Below are positions 25,208-37,279 of a stretch of DNA of 64,000 nucleotides, piece after piece. A program made the translations under genes and the position numbers. Numbering within the stretch: position 1 is the stretch's first letter; the number at the start of each line of letters is the position of its first letter. Under the pieces are notes generated by a model. The model made no database searches. It was not told where the DNA came from and was given only the letters and a program-made list of their open reading frames with translations. Source of the DNA: Gyromitra esculenta (Eukaryota; Ascomycota; Pezizomycetes; Pezizales; Discinaceae); assembly GCA_038503075.1 (NCBI GenBank), contig JBCAML010000003.1, positions 3,596,001-3,660,000 of the forward strand. Reading direction: 5' to 3'.

Positions 25208-26705
25208 ATGGCTGATGTTGAGTCAGAGAAGACAATTGAAACATCCCCGAGAGCATCAACCTTGGCAATTGATGTTATAGACAATAGCGAGCCAGAATTC
25301 GAAAAACCTCCAGATGGGGGATCGCAAGCTTGGTTACAAGTCTTAGGAGTGCATCTTGCAATTTTTAATACCTGGTATGTCTCCAAACTATACGTCCTAT
25401 ATCAATTCCAACATGTTGACCATCTCAAAATATCTAGGGGATATGTGAATGTAGGTATTTTCTCACTCTTGGCAATTTCTCAAATCCGATGACTCATATT
25501 CAACATCACAGTCTTTTGGTGTATTCCAATCCTATTATGTGGAAACTTTCCAACAAACTCCTTCAGCAATCTCCTGGGTAGGATCAATCCAGATTTTTCT
25601 CCTATTCTTTCTAGGAACCTTCACCGGCCGAGCCCTCGATGCCGGCTACTTTCGATATCTCTTCGCGATAGGATCCATCATGGTCGTGATTGGGATATTC
25701 GCGGCTTCCTGCGCAACTTCCTATTGGCATTTGTTCCTTTCGCAGGGTCTCTGTGTCGGTATCGGTTCTGGGATGCTCTTCTGTCCTAGTCTAGCGCTAT
25801 GCTCGACTTATTTCCATAAAAAGAAAGGCTGGGCATTGGGTGTAGGTGCTCTTGGGTCAGCAACGGGTGGAATAGTTTTCCCAGTGGTGGTGAAGACATT
25901 ATTACCAAGAATTGGGTTTGGGTGGACGATGAGAGCTCTTGGCCTTATCACGTTTGTATGTTTGATTATGACGAACTTGATTATGAAGCCAAGGTTAAAA
26001 CCGAGGAAGGTGGGAAGCCTGGTTGAGTGGGCTGCATTTAAAGAGCTTTCCTACGTTCTATTCGCTGCAGGTCAGTTTAGCTCCCTCCCACAAAATCCAA
26101 TATTTGCTAGGTTTATGTAAACACTGCCTAACTTAGATCCAATCACAGGCATGTTCCTAAATTTTTGGGGACTTTATTTCGCCTTCTTTTACATATCCGC
26201 CTTCGCTCGTGCTAAAATCGGACTCTCCCAAGAAAAATCATTCAACATGGTTATTATTATAAACACCCTCGGATTCCCCGGTCGTTTAATACCAAACTAT
26301 CTCGCCGACAAGAAAATAGGCCCTCTAAACTTAATGCTCCCAACATCCTTAATTGTCGGGCTAATGCTGTTGACCTGGTCACGAGTAAGCACTTATGCAG
26401 GACTTATCGTCTGGGCATGTTTCTACGGGTTCTGGGCAGCGGGTATTCAGAGTTTATTCCCTGCAACGTTAAGCAGCTTGACGAGCGATCTGTCGAAAGC
26501 TGGGACAAGGATGGGGATGGTTTTTAGTATTGTTAGTTTTGCAAGTTTGACTGGGGCACCGATTGGTGGCGCTTTAATACAGATGAAAGGGGGTGATTAT
26601 TGGGCTGCTCAGTTATTTGCTGGTTTGGTGTTGATATCTGGGTGTTTGATGTTGACAGGGAGCAGAGTAGCAAAAACGGGATGGGTTTTGAAGGGGCGGG
26701 CTTAG
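25208..26705 (+). CDS. MFS transporter, fungal monocarboxylate-carrier (MCT) type
   Basis: Exons are 25208-25374, 25438-25450 (13 nt), 25512-26070 and 26149-26705, giving 431 residues. The N-terminus is hydrophilic and then reads PPDGGSQAWLQV, the Asp-Gly-Gly entry of TM1 typical of fungal MCT-like carriers (Mch/Esbp6 group). The microexon supplies the residues between W and SFGVFQSYYVETF. About twelve membrane segments follow, with the signature GTFTGRALDAGYFR between TM2 and TM3, FHKKKGWALGVGALGSATGG after TM4, and GLYFAFFYISAFARAKIG after the central loop. These carriers move monocarboxylates or related small molecules across the plasma membrane, but the substrate cannot be told. No biosynthetic partners lie alongside. 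Confidence 0.9.
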
Positions 26706-27737
26706 AAGCCATGGCAAAATCATGTCATTTCCTATTGAGTAATATTTTTTTAATCCTGATGAGATAGACTTTATTTTATTTAACTTATACATGCATATAG
26801 AGAGCGGTTAACGTCTAATAAACTAATCACTATGTGTATCTTCTATACCTCTCAAGCTCCTGAGCCCTGTACTTTGTTCAATGGGCCCAGTAGGCCAACT
26901 TAAGGATGACAAGAATCCCTAGCTATTCGTTAGGATGCCTCAAAATACTCTTAAGGAGCGCTGCGATTGCTGAATAGCTAGGACATTTCGCCTTCTATAT
27001 ACATACATACATCTTAAGCTCTTATCTTCCTTAGGTTTTGTTCACGCTATAACTTCGGCTGCATGTGGCATTCTTGTACCTTTAGAAACAATGAAACGAT
27101 GATTTAACAAAAAAAAAATGAGCCCTCACCTCCCAATAGTAATTACTTTCGGCTCTCACTACCTCCGCTGATTTCTGGCTCCGTTATTTCTGGCTCACTG
27201 TTTCCCCCATTCCGACTGCATACGTATCTGTGAGACTTATTACCATGGCGCCGTATTCCAAGGAGGGGTTAAGGCACAACCTCGAGTGATATGTGATGAG
27301 TGTAAATCGACCTGAGACGGTGCAATTGTGGAAAAGGTTCGACACTTAGGCTAGGTAATCTCTAAATGTAGTGCTTATAAAATTCGATAGACGATTGCTC
27401 TAAAATGCGGAAAATAGTTGCCAAAGCCCCTTTTATTTGCGTTGATTAAAAAAGGCGACACCTTTAGAAATTAAGGCTAGCCACTAGTGCACTACACGAG
27501 GGTGCAAATATTACCCTCATACAAGTAACCACCCAATAATTCTTAACCTTGCTAACCGCCTGCTTTTTAACCCCAGAACAGGATTAACCTTCTTCAGCAC
27601 TTCCAGACCTACCCTAGATATCGGTCTGGCTACTCGCAATCGAGAGTTTTGAACTACTCGCTTGTGAGGGTGCCAAAGGGCCGAGTTTGGCTAGTTCCTA
27701 AATTTCTGTTAATATTAATTCTCAAGACTACGGAAGC
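26706..27737. other. Intergenic AT-rich region with a small inverted repeat
   Basis: No gene is supported. An 11-bp perfect inverted repeat, CCTAGCTATTC (26918-26928) and GAATAGCTAGG (26972-26982), is separated by 43 bases. A run of A lies at about 27110. This could be mobile-element debris, but no terminal repeats were found. Confidence 0.35.
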
Positions 27738-28897
27738 TTAGTATGGTACTTCGTCAATTTTTGCTTGAACTTCACGGCTACATTGGTTCCATTTCCTGAA
27801 TGTCTTATGTACCAGCTCGGCTGCCTTCTTCTTCGGCGGAAATCTTTGCGAGAGCAACCTTAACCACTCATCTACCAACCCAAATATAAAATAATTAGCG
27901 GAGAGAAACTTACACTCCCTCAAAAAGAACTTGTTTAAGCCCCAGAACTATCTCCCAGCCCGCAACAGACTTGCGAATTCCAAATCCTTGCACATAACTA
28001 TATCCGCCCGTGCTATCTCCCTCAAATTCCTCAGAGCAAAAATGTGAAAGATAGTCAAGGTCGTAAAATGAATGGTTCTTATTTTTCTCTGTCCAGTAAT
28101 CTAATGCGCCACAGACAGCTTCTTGGGTGGAAAGGTCTGGGATTGGCACACTATCCTCTCTGGGCCGAGTTTCAGGGAGAGTTTCGGATCCATCCAGGTT
28201 ACCAAGAGCGCGCATAGAGGGTTTACCTATATAAGCATCGGAAGTACCATCAAAATCTTCAAGATCTTTCTGGGACGGCGTCTTCTCAGACCGAGAACGT
28301 ACCGACTCCAAGGACTGATCGGAATCTGTGGACGATGGAAAGCTTTTTTGTTTGTGCTTCTAAATTTTTTGTAAGGACAACCTCGAGACCAGGAGAATAG
28401 GTCAACAGTACCATAAGATGAAGTTTCCAAATCTCCTCAGAAAGGGCGTTCCAAGAATCATACGCGACTGAAACCTCCCAGAGGATTTCGTTTGGAGAAG
28501 GAAATCTACATCAAGTCGTTAGTATCCATGACTACTTCAAAGAATAGTAGGCAATATACTTTCCAATTCTCCACATTTCCTCCAGCGATTCAACAATCTG
28601 CACCACGGTTTCTACCTTTCTTTGCCTAAGATCAACTTCCATCTCCCTCATTTCCTGATCGGAGAGAGTGCTCCAATGCGACTGCGAGACACCTTCGTGG
28701 AAGAGCAGATCTATGTCTCCATAGTTTCCAGCCCCAACATTGATCCAATAGGCAAGAGCGTGTCGAACAGACTTTTCATCGTTGAAACTAAAGGATGTGT
28801 ATATTGGAGCCTGTTCAAGTTTTTCGAAAGACTTAGGACTGTAAGAATAGGTGATGAGGGTGATATCTATAGGGAGCGAACTGGAGGCAGGACACAT
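27738..28897 (-). CDS. Unknown protein made of two tandem ~105-residue modules
   Basis: Exons on the minus strand are 28897-28560, 28505-28390, 28325-27914 and 27843-27738, giving 323 residues with all phases closing. I do not recognise the family. Residues about 39-143 and 217-321 are diverged copies of one module: SVRHALAYW...YGDIDLLFH pairs with AVCGALDYW...FYDLDYLSH, and IGKFPSPNEILWEV..SWNALSEEIWKL pairs with EGVFPPKKKAAELV..KWNQCSREVQAKI. The linker between them (about 144-216) is Ser/Asp/Glu/Pro-rich. The introns after exons 1 and 3 cut both copies at the same residue (Lys113 and Val289) in the same phase 2. The donor of the middle intron (GTCTCG) is weak; the others are GTATAT and GTAAGT. 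The predicted soluble helical modules carry no signal peptide. A pseudogene is less likely, because four exons close without a stop. Confidence 0.6.
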
Positions 28898-29593
28898 CGT
28901 GATATCTTGGATAAGATCAAAAAGGGAGCACAGGTGGCAGCACTTGGAGACTAATGAAGGTAACGATGAGGGATCAAGACAAATTACCCAGAAGCCCCCG
29001 TGCAGGTTTTTGTAGGAAGGATATCACGGGTTCGGAAGGTTCCCATGACCACTACTCGCCGCAACACTAACTTAACCCTATTCCAATACATCTCCGAGTT
29101 TGTGAGATACCTCATATCCATGAACAGAATGGCTACAAGCACTTACAACCATCAAGGTACTCTACCACCAGCAAAGCTCAAGATGCGTGAGAATTAGCGC
29201 CCAAGACGCGCTTGTTGGCTTACTTTAATCGGACTCTCGCGACATTCTCGAGTGATTGTTCATGATTTGAAACATGCCAAGACGAATGGGCACCGCATCC
29301 CCAGGGGTTGTTTATTTGGTAAATGAAACTGTGCTGAAACTGTCCCATAACGGTTGGATAGCCGCGGATATCGGAGCGCTATCACTTGGGGGTCTCGTCT
29401 TGCCAATTTCATTGTTGCCATAGCGACGAAGCAGGTAAACACAAGAACCAACCGCACGCCAACTCTCCCCACTCCCTCTCCATTTACCTTCGTTACCCAT
29501 ATCCCAAGCATTTTCCAATATATTCCCTCGTGTACCTATCAGACTCCTGAAGCCGACTTTGTCACGGTAGCTACTACAGCCCTCTCGAACACG
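28898..29593. other. Intergenic region between divergent small genes
   Basis: No gene is supported. An in-frame ATG at 29354 could extend the next gene by 80 residues, but the extension has poor coding character. Confidence 0.4.
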
Positions 29594-30178
29594 ATGCGCT
29601 CAGAGATGTACCCCGGCGACGCGGAGCCTAAACTCCCATCGACACCTCCTTCAAATCCGAACAGACAGCAGCGAACAAATTCTCGATCAGAAACGCCTCC
29701 TTCTCTTTTGCTACCGGGCAAGTCGGAAAGTTTGCTAAAATCCAAAATCATGGAGTCTTCGATATCCCCAACAACCCTGCCGCGTCGTCCCCGCAAAGGC
29801 AGCATGGTTCGCCAGATGGCCTTTTCATACGGCTCCCCCAAGAATATCAGGATGCAAAAATCATTGAACTTTCGCGCCTCCCTCGGCTCCTCCAAGTCTG
29901 CGGTGACTAAACTATTCCCTGGTACATCCAGCTTGAATATCGATAAGGAACTCGGTGTCCTTTTCGAGGATTCGACTTCCACGTGGTTGCCTATATCGAA
30001 TACCTCTTCACCCACCAGAGACGATCGCTCCGGCGAACATAAGGAACACAATACCCAGGAGAGCCTCAAAAGTCAGTTATGCCAAAGTGGGTTGGAGGAG
30101 GAACATTTGGATTCCGTTGAAATGACGGACCCGAAGGAGAGTGGTAGCTCAGAAGTCATAGACGGACTAGTTGGGTGA
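29594..30178 (+). CDS. Hypothetical basic, Ser/Pro-rich protein
   Basis: A 194-residue frame if started at the ATG at 29594; the open frame extends upstream to an ATG at 29354 (274 residues). I do not recognise a family. The middle (about residues 60-120) is Arg/Lys/Ser-rich, with PRRPRKGSMVRQMAFSYGSP and then KNIRMQKSLNFRASLGSSKS, possible phosphorylation or nuclear-localisation segments. The C-terminal third is acidic. No membrane segment or signal peptide is seen. The codon pattern looks like a real gene, but no homology can be named. Confidence 0.45.
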   Translation: MRSEMYPGDAEPKLPSTPPSNPNRQQRTNSRSETPPSLLLPGKSESLLKSKIMESSISPTTLPRRPRKGSMVRQMAFSYGSPKNIRMQKSLNFRASLGSSKSAVTKLFPGTSSLNIDKELGVLFEDSTSTWLPISNTSSPTRDDRSGEHKEHNTQESLKSQLCQSGLEEEHLDSVEMTDPKESGSSEVIDGLVG

Positions 30179-30190
30179 AGAAGGCGTTTT

Positions 30191-30212
30191 TCTTTCTTTC
30201 TTTCTTTCTTTT
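30191..30212 (+). repeat. (CTTT)n microsatellite
   Basis: About five uninterrupted CTTT units directly after the stop codon of the preceding gene, probably in its 3' untranslated region. Confidence 0.85.
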
Positions 30213-33200
30213 GGGATTGGAGGAGTTATGGGATCTTTCTATGCGAGTCGCACACAATGATCTGAGATTTTTGTGTTGAGCTCCTTCGTATGTGATTTTT
30301 TGTCAAAGGTATCTCCTCAACTCTGTGCTTTATATCTGTCTAGTTGCTAATAGCTCGTCAGTAAACGGGAGCCACGAGTATTGGGTACCATAGGTATCGG
30401 TTTTATTTCACTGTCAATAATCGAAGGTAACATTGTACATATCATACGCGATTGTAATATTGGAGTGGCATGGCACAGGGCGCCGGTTTAGGGGCTAAAT
30501 GAGGCCATCACTCATCTTTGGGATAACAATTGGTTTTTCGATCTGGCGGATATCTTGTGTTCTTATAATGTGCACTGCTAGTATAACTAAGTGAAACCCT
30601 TCAGTCATTTCACAATATCTAAGCGCCATGCAGCCCGAACAAAGCCCCTTACACCCTAAAATCAAAAGCTAGATATACCAGACCTTAGTACCTTGACGCA
30701 AAGGTAGCTTAACTAAATCTACCACCGACTATGCAAAACTCTTATTAGAGTGGTGGGAGAACTGAATGCTGTTGGAGGAATGAAATGCTAAACTCGCTTG
30801 AACTACTGACGTTGGCGCACTGCCACCACTAGCCACCTTAACACACTGTTTACACCACTGACTCCTGGCAACAGCCACCACATCCCTTTCTTATTCTTCA
30901 GTGGTGGAGTCTATTCGGTTTATCGTCTGCCACCTTCTGCAATCCGATACACTCTGATGCCGAAATAAATTGAGACGGACAATGAAGTATTTAACAGATG
31001 ATCGAAAGCCCCATAGTATTCAATAACATGCTAATCGCCTAGGCGATTTTCCCTGACGGATGCCAAGAGAGACCAATCGATTGTCACCATAAGTCTTTCA
31101 ACTAAGAAAGCATTCGGCGAGTATGGTTTCTAGTACTATATTGAGTTTTGTTAGGAACAGCGTGGGGCGGTCGACGGAAACCACGTGTAGTAGAAACGAA
31201 GATGATTGTGGTTGAGCACATCTTTTCGACCTACTACGTGTACCTTCCAACACATGGGGGTATCCTTCATATATCACAGTAGCCCGCTTCCACGCACCAG
31301 TCGACTAAAAATCTTCTCTCTCCGCCACGCGGGTACTCTATGTTAGTTTTGGCTTAGGGAGAGAACCGAGTTGAGTTTTGCTCGTGAATATGAATCATGA
31401 TACTATATGGTACTCTATCTATATTCCAAATACCGTTTTCATCCTGACCCGATAAGGGCAGGTCCAAGACAGTACTCCCAAGGGACCTTGATCAGTGATC
31501 ACCCCTCTCGTCCCATACCCACAAGGGAAAAACCGATCAGATTTCGACCCGTGGTTTGAGTTATATAATTAATTAATTAATCAGGATAAAAAGCTTAAGT
31601 TACCGCCAAGTATACCATCCTTACGGTAACAATACAATATCTATATAAATAGCTTGCAGTAAATTACACATCTCTCTTGTAGAGCATGTGATAGCAGATT
31701 CAGACATGGCTTCTGGAAACTCGAGAAACCGCGCTCGGGAGGACCCCATTCCGGGACAGAAACCACATCCTTCGAGAACATATGTGGCCGGTATTTTGAC
31801 AACCCGGAAACGCTTTGATAGAACTGGGACCACCTAGCAAAGCCAAGAAAGCAAAATTGGTGGCAATACTGGGACGTAAATGATTGAAGAACTAGCGGAC
31901 AGAAGGACGCTAGCTAGAAGCAGCATTTCAAGGGACGCGACCAAACGGGAGCAGGCGAGCAGGCAAAGGATACGAGGATGTTCGAAGCTAGCTTTTGGGA
32001 TTGGAGACATGCGAAATATTTGAGGAGTCTTGGATATCGGTTATTTGCTGAGCCGAGGCAACCTTTTTGGCTTGGGTGTGAAGTACTAGAGCAGAGCTCT
32101 AGACAATCCCTGCCTGCTAATGTTAATTTCAACCCACCAAGTCTTCTTAGTGAAGCCTATTTCACAGTGTAATTAAAGAGTCTCCAACGGGAAATTTGCA
32201 GACTATCCTGATTTGCGACGCACGAGCGCTGGAATACGTAACGCGCTAAGCCACAGTTCTAGAAAATCTATAAGAAAAACGGGGCAGTATAGCATTCGTA
32301 TTCCCTGCGATGGGTCTTATCACATCATACGCAACGCACAGCATTTAGAGATTCTGTCAAAACCACGTGTACGGCTTGTTGTGATAAAAACTCACCTAAT
32401 ACGAACCCCCTTCTAATCTTAGTAATAGATGACCAAAATTCTCGCGTCAAGGTTATAATATTAGGACGGCGGATAGACACAACCTCCTGCCAAGTCCTAA
32501 TATTTAAGGCTTGACGCGAATACGAAAACGCTTGATTGGGCGCCCTATGGAAGCTTACACTCGGTCTTCGGGGTCCGGAGTGTCCGGCGAGCAAACAACC
32601 AACCAACCATACATGGATGGATAACATGCGCAAGCTGTCAAAAATAAGGGTGCAGTGAGCACGGGCACAACCGTAGGATATCTTCAGCAGAGCTCGCAAA
32701 TACCCGAGCTCACAAGTTCAAGCGCACAGTAATCCATATCGTGGTACTTAGTAGTAATGATACTCTAGATCTCATAGCCGAAGCAATTGCTTATCGCGAC
32801 CGAAAACAGAAGCAAACTACATATGTATTGTTGGCTGCAATTTCCGTCTGTGTTTTTTTTTGGGCAAGTTTGGGTCCGTGCATTGCTTTTGGCGGCCCTC
32901 TCAGCACGTTGCTCTACGGGCGGCTCTTCGCATGGCGAGGACTGTGGCAGCATTCGTTTGCGCCTTTTGCAGCTAATTTTTTCTCTCTATTCCTTAGCTT
33001 CCTGCGCCTCCCCAGAGCGCGCATATGATTGTTAACTGAATTATTTAAGTACAAGGTTTTTTTTTTTCCCTGCGAGATAAATAGTCAATCCCGATTGCTA
33101 TTTTTGCTCACTCAGTTTATTTCCGATAAAATGCCAAGCAAAATGGGAAATATACATGTATGTTATGAACCTGTAATTGAATTAAGCTTCTGATGCTTAC

Positions 33201-35486
33201 GGTTCTAGAATTTTCCATGAGGCACATACAATGATTCCCCTCAGTGAGATCTCACGTTACCGAGAGTTTGGGATTTTTTGCTAAAAAAAAAATAGCCATT
33301 AAATGTTCCCCACACCTTTCTTATTCGCTACATTTCTTAGCAAATTTTCCGAAGTCCCGGTAGGGAGGGATCCCACCGAAGCTTGTACTCTACCAGCCGG
33401 TTAAAGCTGGCTTATTTCTTGGCGGCTGCAACAGATCTGTGGATATACGAAAAAAAATATTGGGGAGTATTAGTACCAGGATGACAAGATCTGATAGATG
33501 GTAGTAAGTAAAAGCCCTAGCCCACATTGGTTTTTGAGCAATAGAAACTGAAGTCAAGCCAGCTGCACTCCAGACGCAGCTTTCTATTCTCGTATACAGG
33601 CTTTTCCTAAATCTCGGACCATTCTCTGTCAATGTTCTCGTGTCGGCCCCTAGTTCAACTCGTACTGACGGCCGCGAGGCCCGGCCCCAGTCTTAGGCAA
33701 AGCTATTCGTGTTCTTCGTTTAGGGTTTTCATTTGGCTTGATTTGCACAACCAAATTTCCAGCTGAACAGACAACCTGAAGGAGTAGAGTTTCCTAGACC
33801 CTAGGTCTTGGTACGGGATATCCAAAATTAGTCGTCAGCAATTACCCTTTTTTTTGTACCGGGAGGAAGAGCGAACGTCGGCTTTCTATTTTTATCCTGT
33901 AATTGGAAGTGGAGAAGGACACAGGGAACTAGTAATCGGTTGGGGTATCTAATCGGTTGGGACTCGCGTTCCGGTTTCGCGACCACGGGACGGGCGTTAC
34001 GCGTCAGTTACAGGCTAAACTATACTGGGATAACACACAGGGTAAGGGTTATAGAGCCAAGCGAGGGCGAAATGGTGTGTGTTTTAACCAGCGTTTCAAC
34101 CAGAGGGATATGTCTCTTCGTTTTCTCGGGTGAACTGATTTTTCGTTCGGTGAAGAAGCCTGCTACTAGGCTATGCGACCTTCAAGAATGCTTCGTATTT
34201 TTTTGTAGAGGGGGGATTCGGCAGCCGAGCCAAGCAGCGAACGCCGAACCACACGGGGGCGTGGCCGAAAGATCACCATGGTTCGCAATCGTATACGTAT
34301 GTATTTATGTTTGACGAGCGTCGCTATATACCAGGATGGATGAAAAGAAACGATGAAACACGAAGGGAGAATAACGGTCTCGTTTACGTCAATTCCGTTC
34401 GTGCTTTCAACGCTGTCTTGCACAGCAACGCGAGCAACAAATTGCGACCGCAGCCGTAACCGGCGAGCCATGCTGAGGCTAGATAAGGTATTTCAGAGAG
34501 ATAAGGTTCATTGCTCTAGATAACCGAGATCTTCTAGTATGCCAAGGGTAAATGCAAAAGCGCAGGATCGGCAGGGCCCGTTTGCCTTACCGCGCCATTC
34601 CCAAGCGGGAAAGTGAGGCGAAGCAGCTTCTTTGGAGCTCAGATTTTTCGAAGAAGGGCTGCATTGGGCGCCGTCAGATGATATCATGGCAGCCTTCCCG
34701 TGGGTGTGCCTGCTAACGCTCAGAGCCCTATTCAGCCCAGCCAAAGAAAAAAAGGGGCAGAGGTTGTTTGTCGTACAGGGTAGGTGCTGGACAGAGGCCT
34801 TGGGAGACGGAACCCACGAAGGCCCGTTCGTTTCGGAAGATTTTCTCAGTCCTTTTTTTTTCAAGGGGGGGAGCTGGGGGGTGTGTGGGCTGGGACTGAG
34901 AATGGATTGGTGAGGCTCGATCTCGAGGACGCGACGAGCAGGAGTCGGAGGCAGGGAGGAGTGAGATTTGGTAACAGTGGAGTGGGAAGGAGGGCAGGTA
35001 TGGTTCTCGGGAGTGTCTAGAAAAGACGGTAGATGCTGTTCCAGAGCCATCCCCATAAAAGGTTGAGTGGCAAGTCTGGAGAAGCTGGCTTTCTATCTAC
35101 TCTTGGAGCAGCTCCATAATATCCACCATACCCTCCACAGCCATAGCCATAACTAGTACCATAACCACCCGCATCATTATTTATCACCGTTATTATCCTT
35201 ATTATCTGCCACTGTCACATTCTTCCCACAGGCATTAGAGACATACTGGAGAGACACGTCACGCCAGCCACAGTTCCCCTAGCCAAGCACAGGAGGGAGT
35301 ACATGTACCCGGTACCTAATAGAGACCTCAGACCAGCAGCCTTCTTCTCTTAAGTCTTCTCCACACTCCTCAGCAACCTTACCTTACTTTCTCCATCCCT
35401 CAATCCCTCCTTCATCCATCCCTCACCCCAGACATCCAATTGATAGACGGTGCTGCCGCTGCCGTCGCCGCTGAACTTCTCTCGCG
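30213..35486. other. 5.3-kb gene-poor tract
   Basis: No gene is supported on either strand. Frames of 60-180 residues are interrupted or low in complexity. The tract includes an inverted repeat at 32439-32520 (listed separately), a short TTAATTAATTAAT run near 31567-31580, and TACATGTA at 33153-33160 and 35300-35307. The final 180 bases before 35487 are C/T-rich and serve as promoter/leader of the DHCR7-like gene. Old, mutated transposon remains are possible but not recognisable. Confidence 0.4.
32439..32520. repeat. Imperfect inverted repeat (hairpin-forming)
   Basis: Arms of about 28 bases at 32439-32467 and 32493-32520 face each other across a 25-base loop. The inner 11 bases (ATATTAGGAC-type) and the outer 8 bases (TCGCGTCA against TGACGCGA) pair perfectly, with a few mismatches between. 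It could be a small non-autonomous element remnant or a structured transcript. No flanking target duplication is seen. Confidence 0.6.
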
Positions 35487-37279
35487 ATGGTTCTCGATGC
35501 TCGCTCTCTCGTTCGTTCCACAGAGGCTACTTTGCGTGGCTCTCTCACACCCCAGTCGTTTGTCGACATTGAGACTTCTGCTCCCCTCCCATCAAAACCC
35601 AAAAAGCCCTCGCCGCCCAAGAGTAATCTAAAGCTCAATGAGAAAGTCAAGAAAGAGAATGAGGCTCGAAGAGTTCGTGCTGGCTCCCCAGAGAATCACG
35701 TCAACCCATCTTGGGGTCGATTCAACGGTGATTCTTGGTACAGCGTGGTGGGCTGTGGTGCCATCATGACATTGTGTCCTATACTGGCTATTCTTTTTTC
35801 TGTTGCCCTTGCAAATTTTAATGGTAGTATTTCGACTACACTGTGGGTATATGCTACGAACAATCCCCTGAAACTCATCACACTCTATGCTCCTAGACCA
35901 TCACTGCAAGCTACAGTGGGGTACGCTGCCTGGTTATTATTTCAGGCTGCCCTTTATCGATGGCTCCCGAGTAAGATCGGTTATGGTCAGCGGACACCAG
36001 CTGGGCATATGCTTCCCTATCAAGTGAATGGAATGCAGGCTTGGGTTGTTACCCATGTTCTCGCCGCTACAGCGGTCGTGCTTGGCTACCTTGACCCAGC
36101 TATTATCGCGAAGAATTGGGATGGTCTGATGGTCGTAATGAACGTATACGGGTTCTTTTTGGCTGCGATCGCGTATGTCAAAGCACATGTGGCTCCTACG
36201 CACCCAGAGGATAGAAAGTTCAGTGGTATGTGTAGATTCTGTTCTAATTGTAGGGGCAGGCTGTATTAACATTTTGCGCTTTTAGGATCGAGGGTCTACG
36301 ATTTTTACATGGGAATTGAATTGAACCCACGTTTTGGCCAGTGGTGGGATTTCAAGCTTTTCCATAATGGCCGCCCAGGAATTGTTGCCTGGACCTTGAT
36401 GTAAGTTATAGAACTTGTCGCGCATTGGGTTTTTTGGTGGATTGGTGCTTGATGGTTCGGAATGAGTACTAACAAGATTTTAGCGACCTCTCGTTCGCCG
36501 CATGGCAATACCAGATTCAAGGTTACATCACTAACTCAATGATAATCGTAAACATTCTTCACGCTTTCTATGTTGTTGACTTTTTCATCAATGAGGACTG
36601 GTGAGTATCTACCTGGATTAGCGTTTTTCTTAATGTTTTGCTAATATTTTCCTCTATTACAGGTATCTTCGCACTATCGACATCTGCCATGACCACTATG
36701 GTTTCTACCTCGCCTGGGGTTCAATGGTTTGGCTTCCGACAACCTACACACTCCAGGCGCAGTACCTTGCCCGCTACCCTGTTGACCTATCAACCCCCGT
36801 TGCGATCGCTATTTTGGCCATTGGTGTCTCAGGATACGCGATGTTCCGTTCTGTCAATCATCAGAAAGATATTGTCAGACGCACCGGAGGGGACTGTATG
36901 ATCTGGGGAAAGAAGGCAGTAGTGATCAAAGCAACGTATAGAACTGAGGACGGAAAGGAACACGAGTCGCTCCTCCTTTGCTCAGGTAAGCCGCGTACTC
37001 TAGTCACTGTATCCTTTGCAGAAATTAACGGCTTGCTGTTTAGGTTGGTGGGGATTTGTCCGTCACGCAAATTATCTTGGCGATCTCATCTTGTCCTATA
37101 GCGTCTGCGCAGCCTGCGGGTTCCAGAATCTGTTGCCTTGGGTCTATGCTATTTTCATGACTATTCTACTCATCCAGAGGTGCGGGAGAGACGACGCAAG
37201 GTGCACTGGAAAGTACGGTGAGGACTGGAAGAAGTACTGCAGTATTGTCAGGTGGAGGATTTTGCCAGGAATCTATTAG
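35487..37279 (+). CDS. DHCR7: DHCR7-like delta7-sterol reductase (ERG4/ERG24 family)
   Basis: Exons are 35487-36225, 36286-36400, 36484-36600, 36663-36985 and 37044-37279, giving 509 residues; all splice phases close. After a 65-residue hydrophilic N-terminus come about nine membrane helices. Diagnostic blocks are [75 protein letters not shown] and the C-terminal RWRILPGIY. The ICHDH-(F/Y)-G-(W/F)-YL-x-WG block and [13 protein letters not shown] are closer to animal and plant 7-dehydrocholesterol reductase than to Erg24 or Erg4, judged from remembered family features. DHCR7 reduces the C7-C8 double bond of sterol dienes with NADPH in the ER. Ergosterol keeps that bond, so this enzyme would divert the pathway. 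Confidence is very high for the family and good for the DHCR7 subgroup. Confidence 0.92.

Noticed and set aside
30769..30990. TGTTGG... sequence that could be the start of a solo LTR
   Set aside because: No matching CA end, second LTR, target duplication or internal region could be identified.
34508..35056. 182-residue minus-strand frame
   Set aside because: Pro/Ser-rich low complexity and lying opposite a G-rich tract and the DHCR7 promoter; no domain or splice partner.
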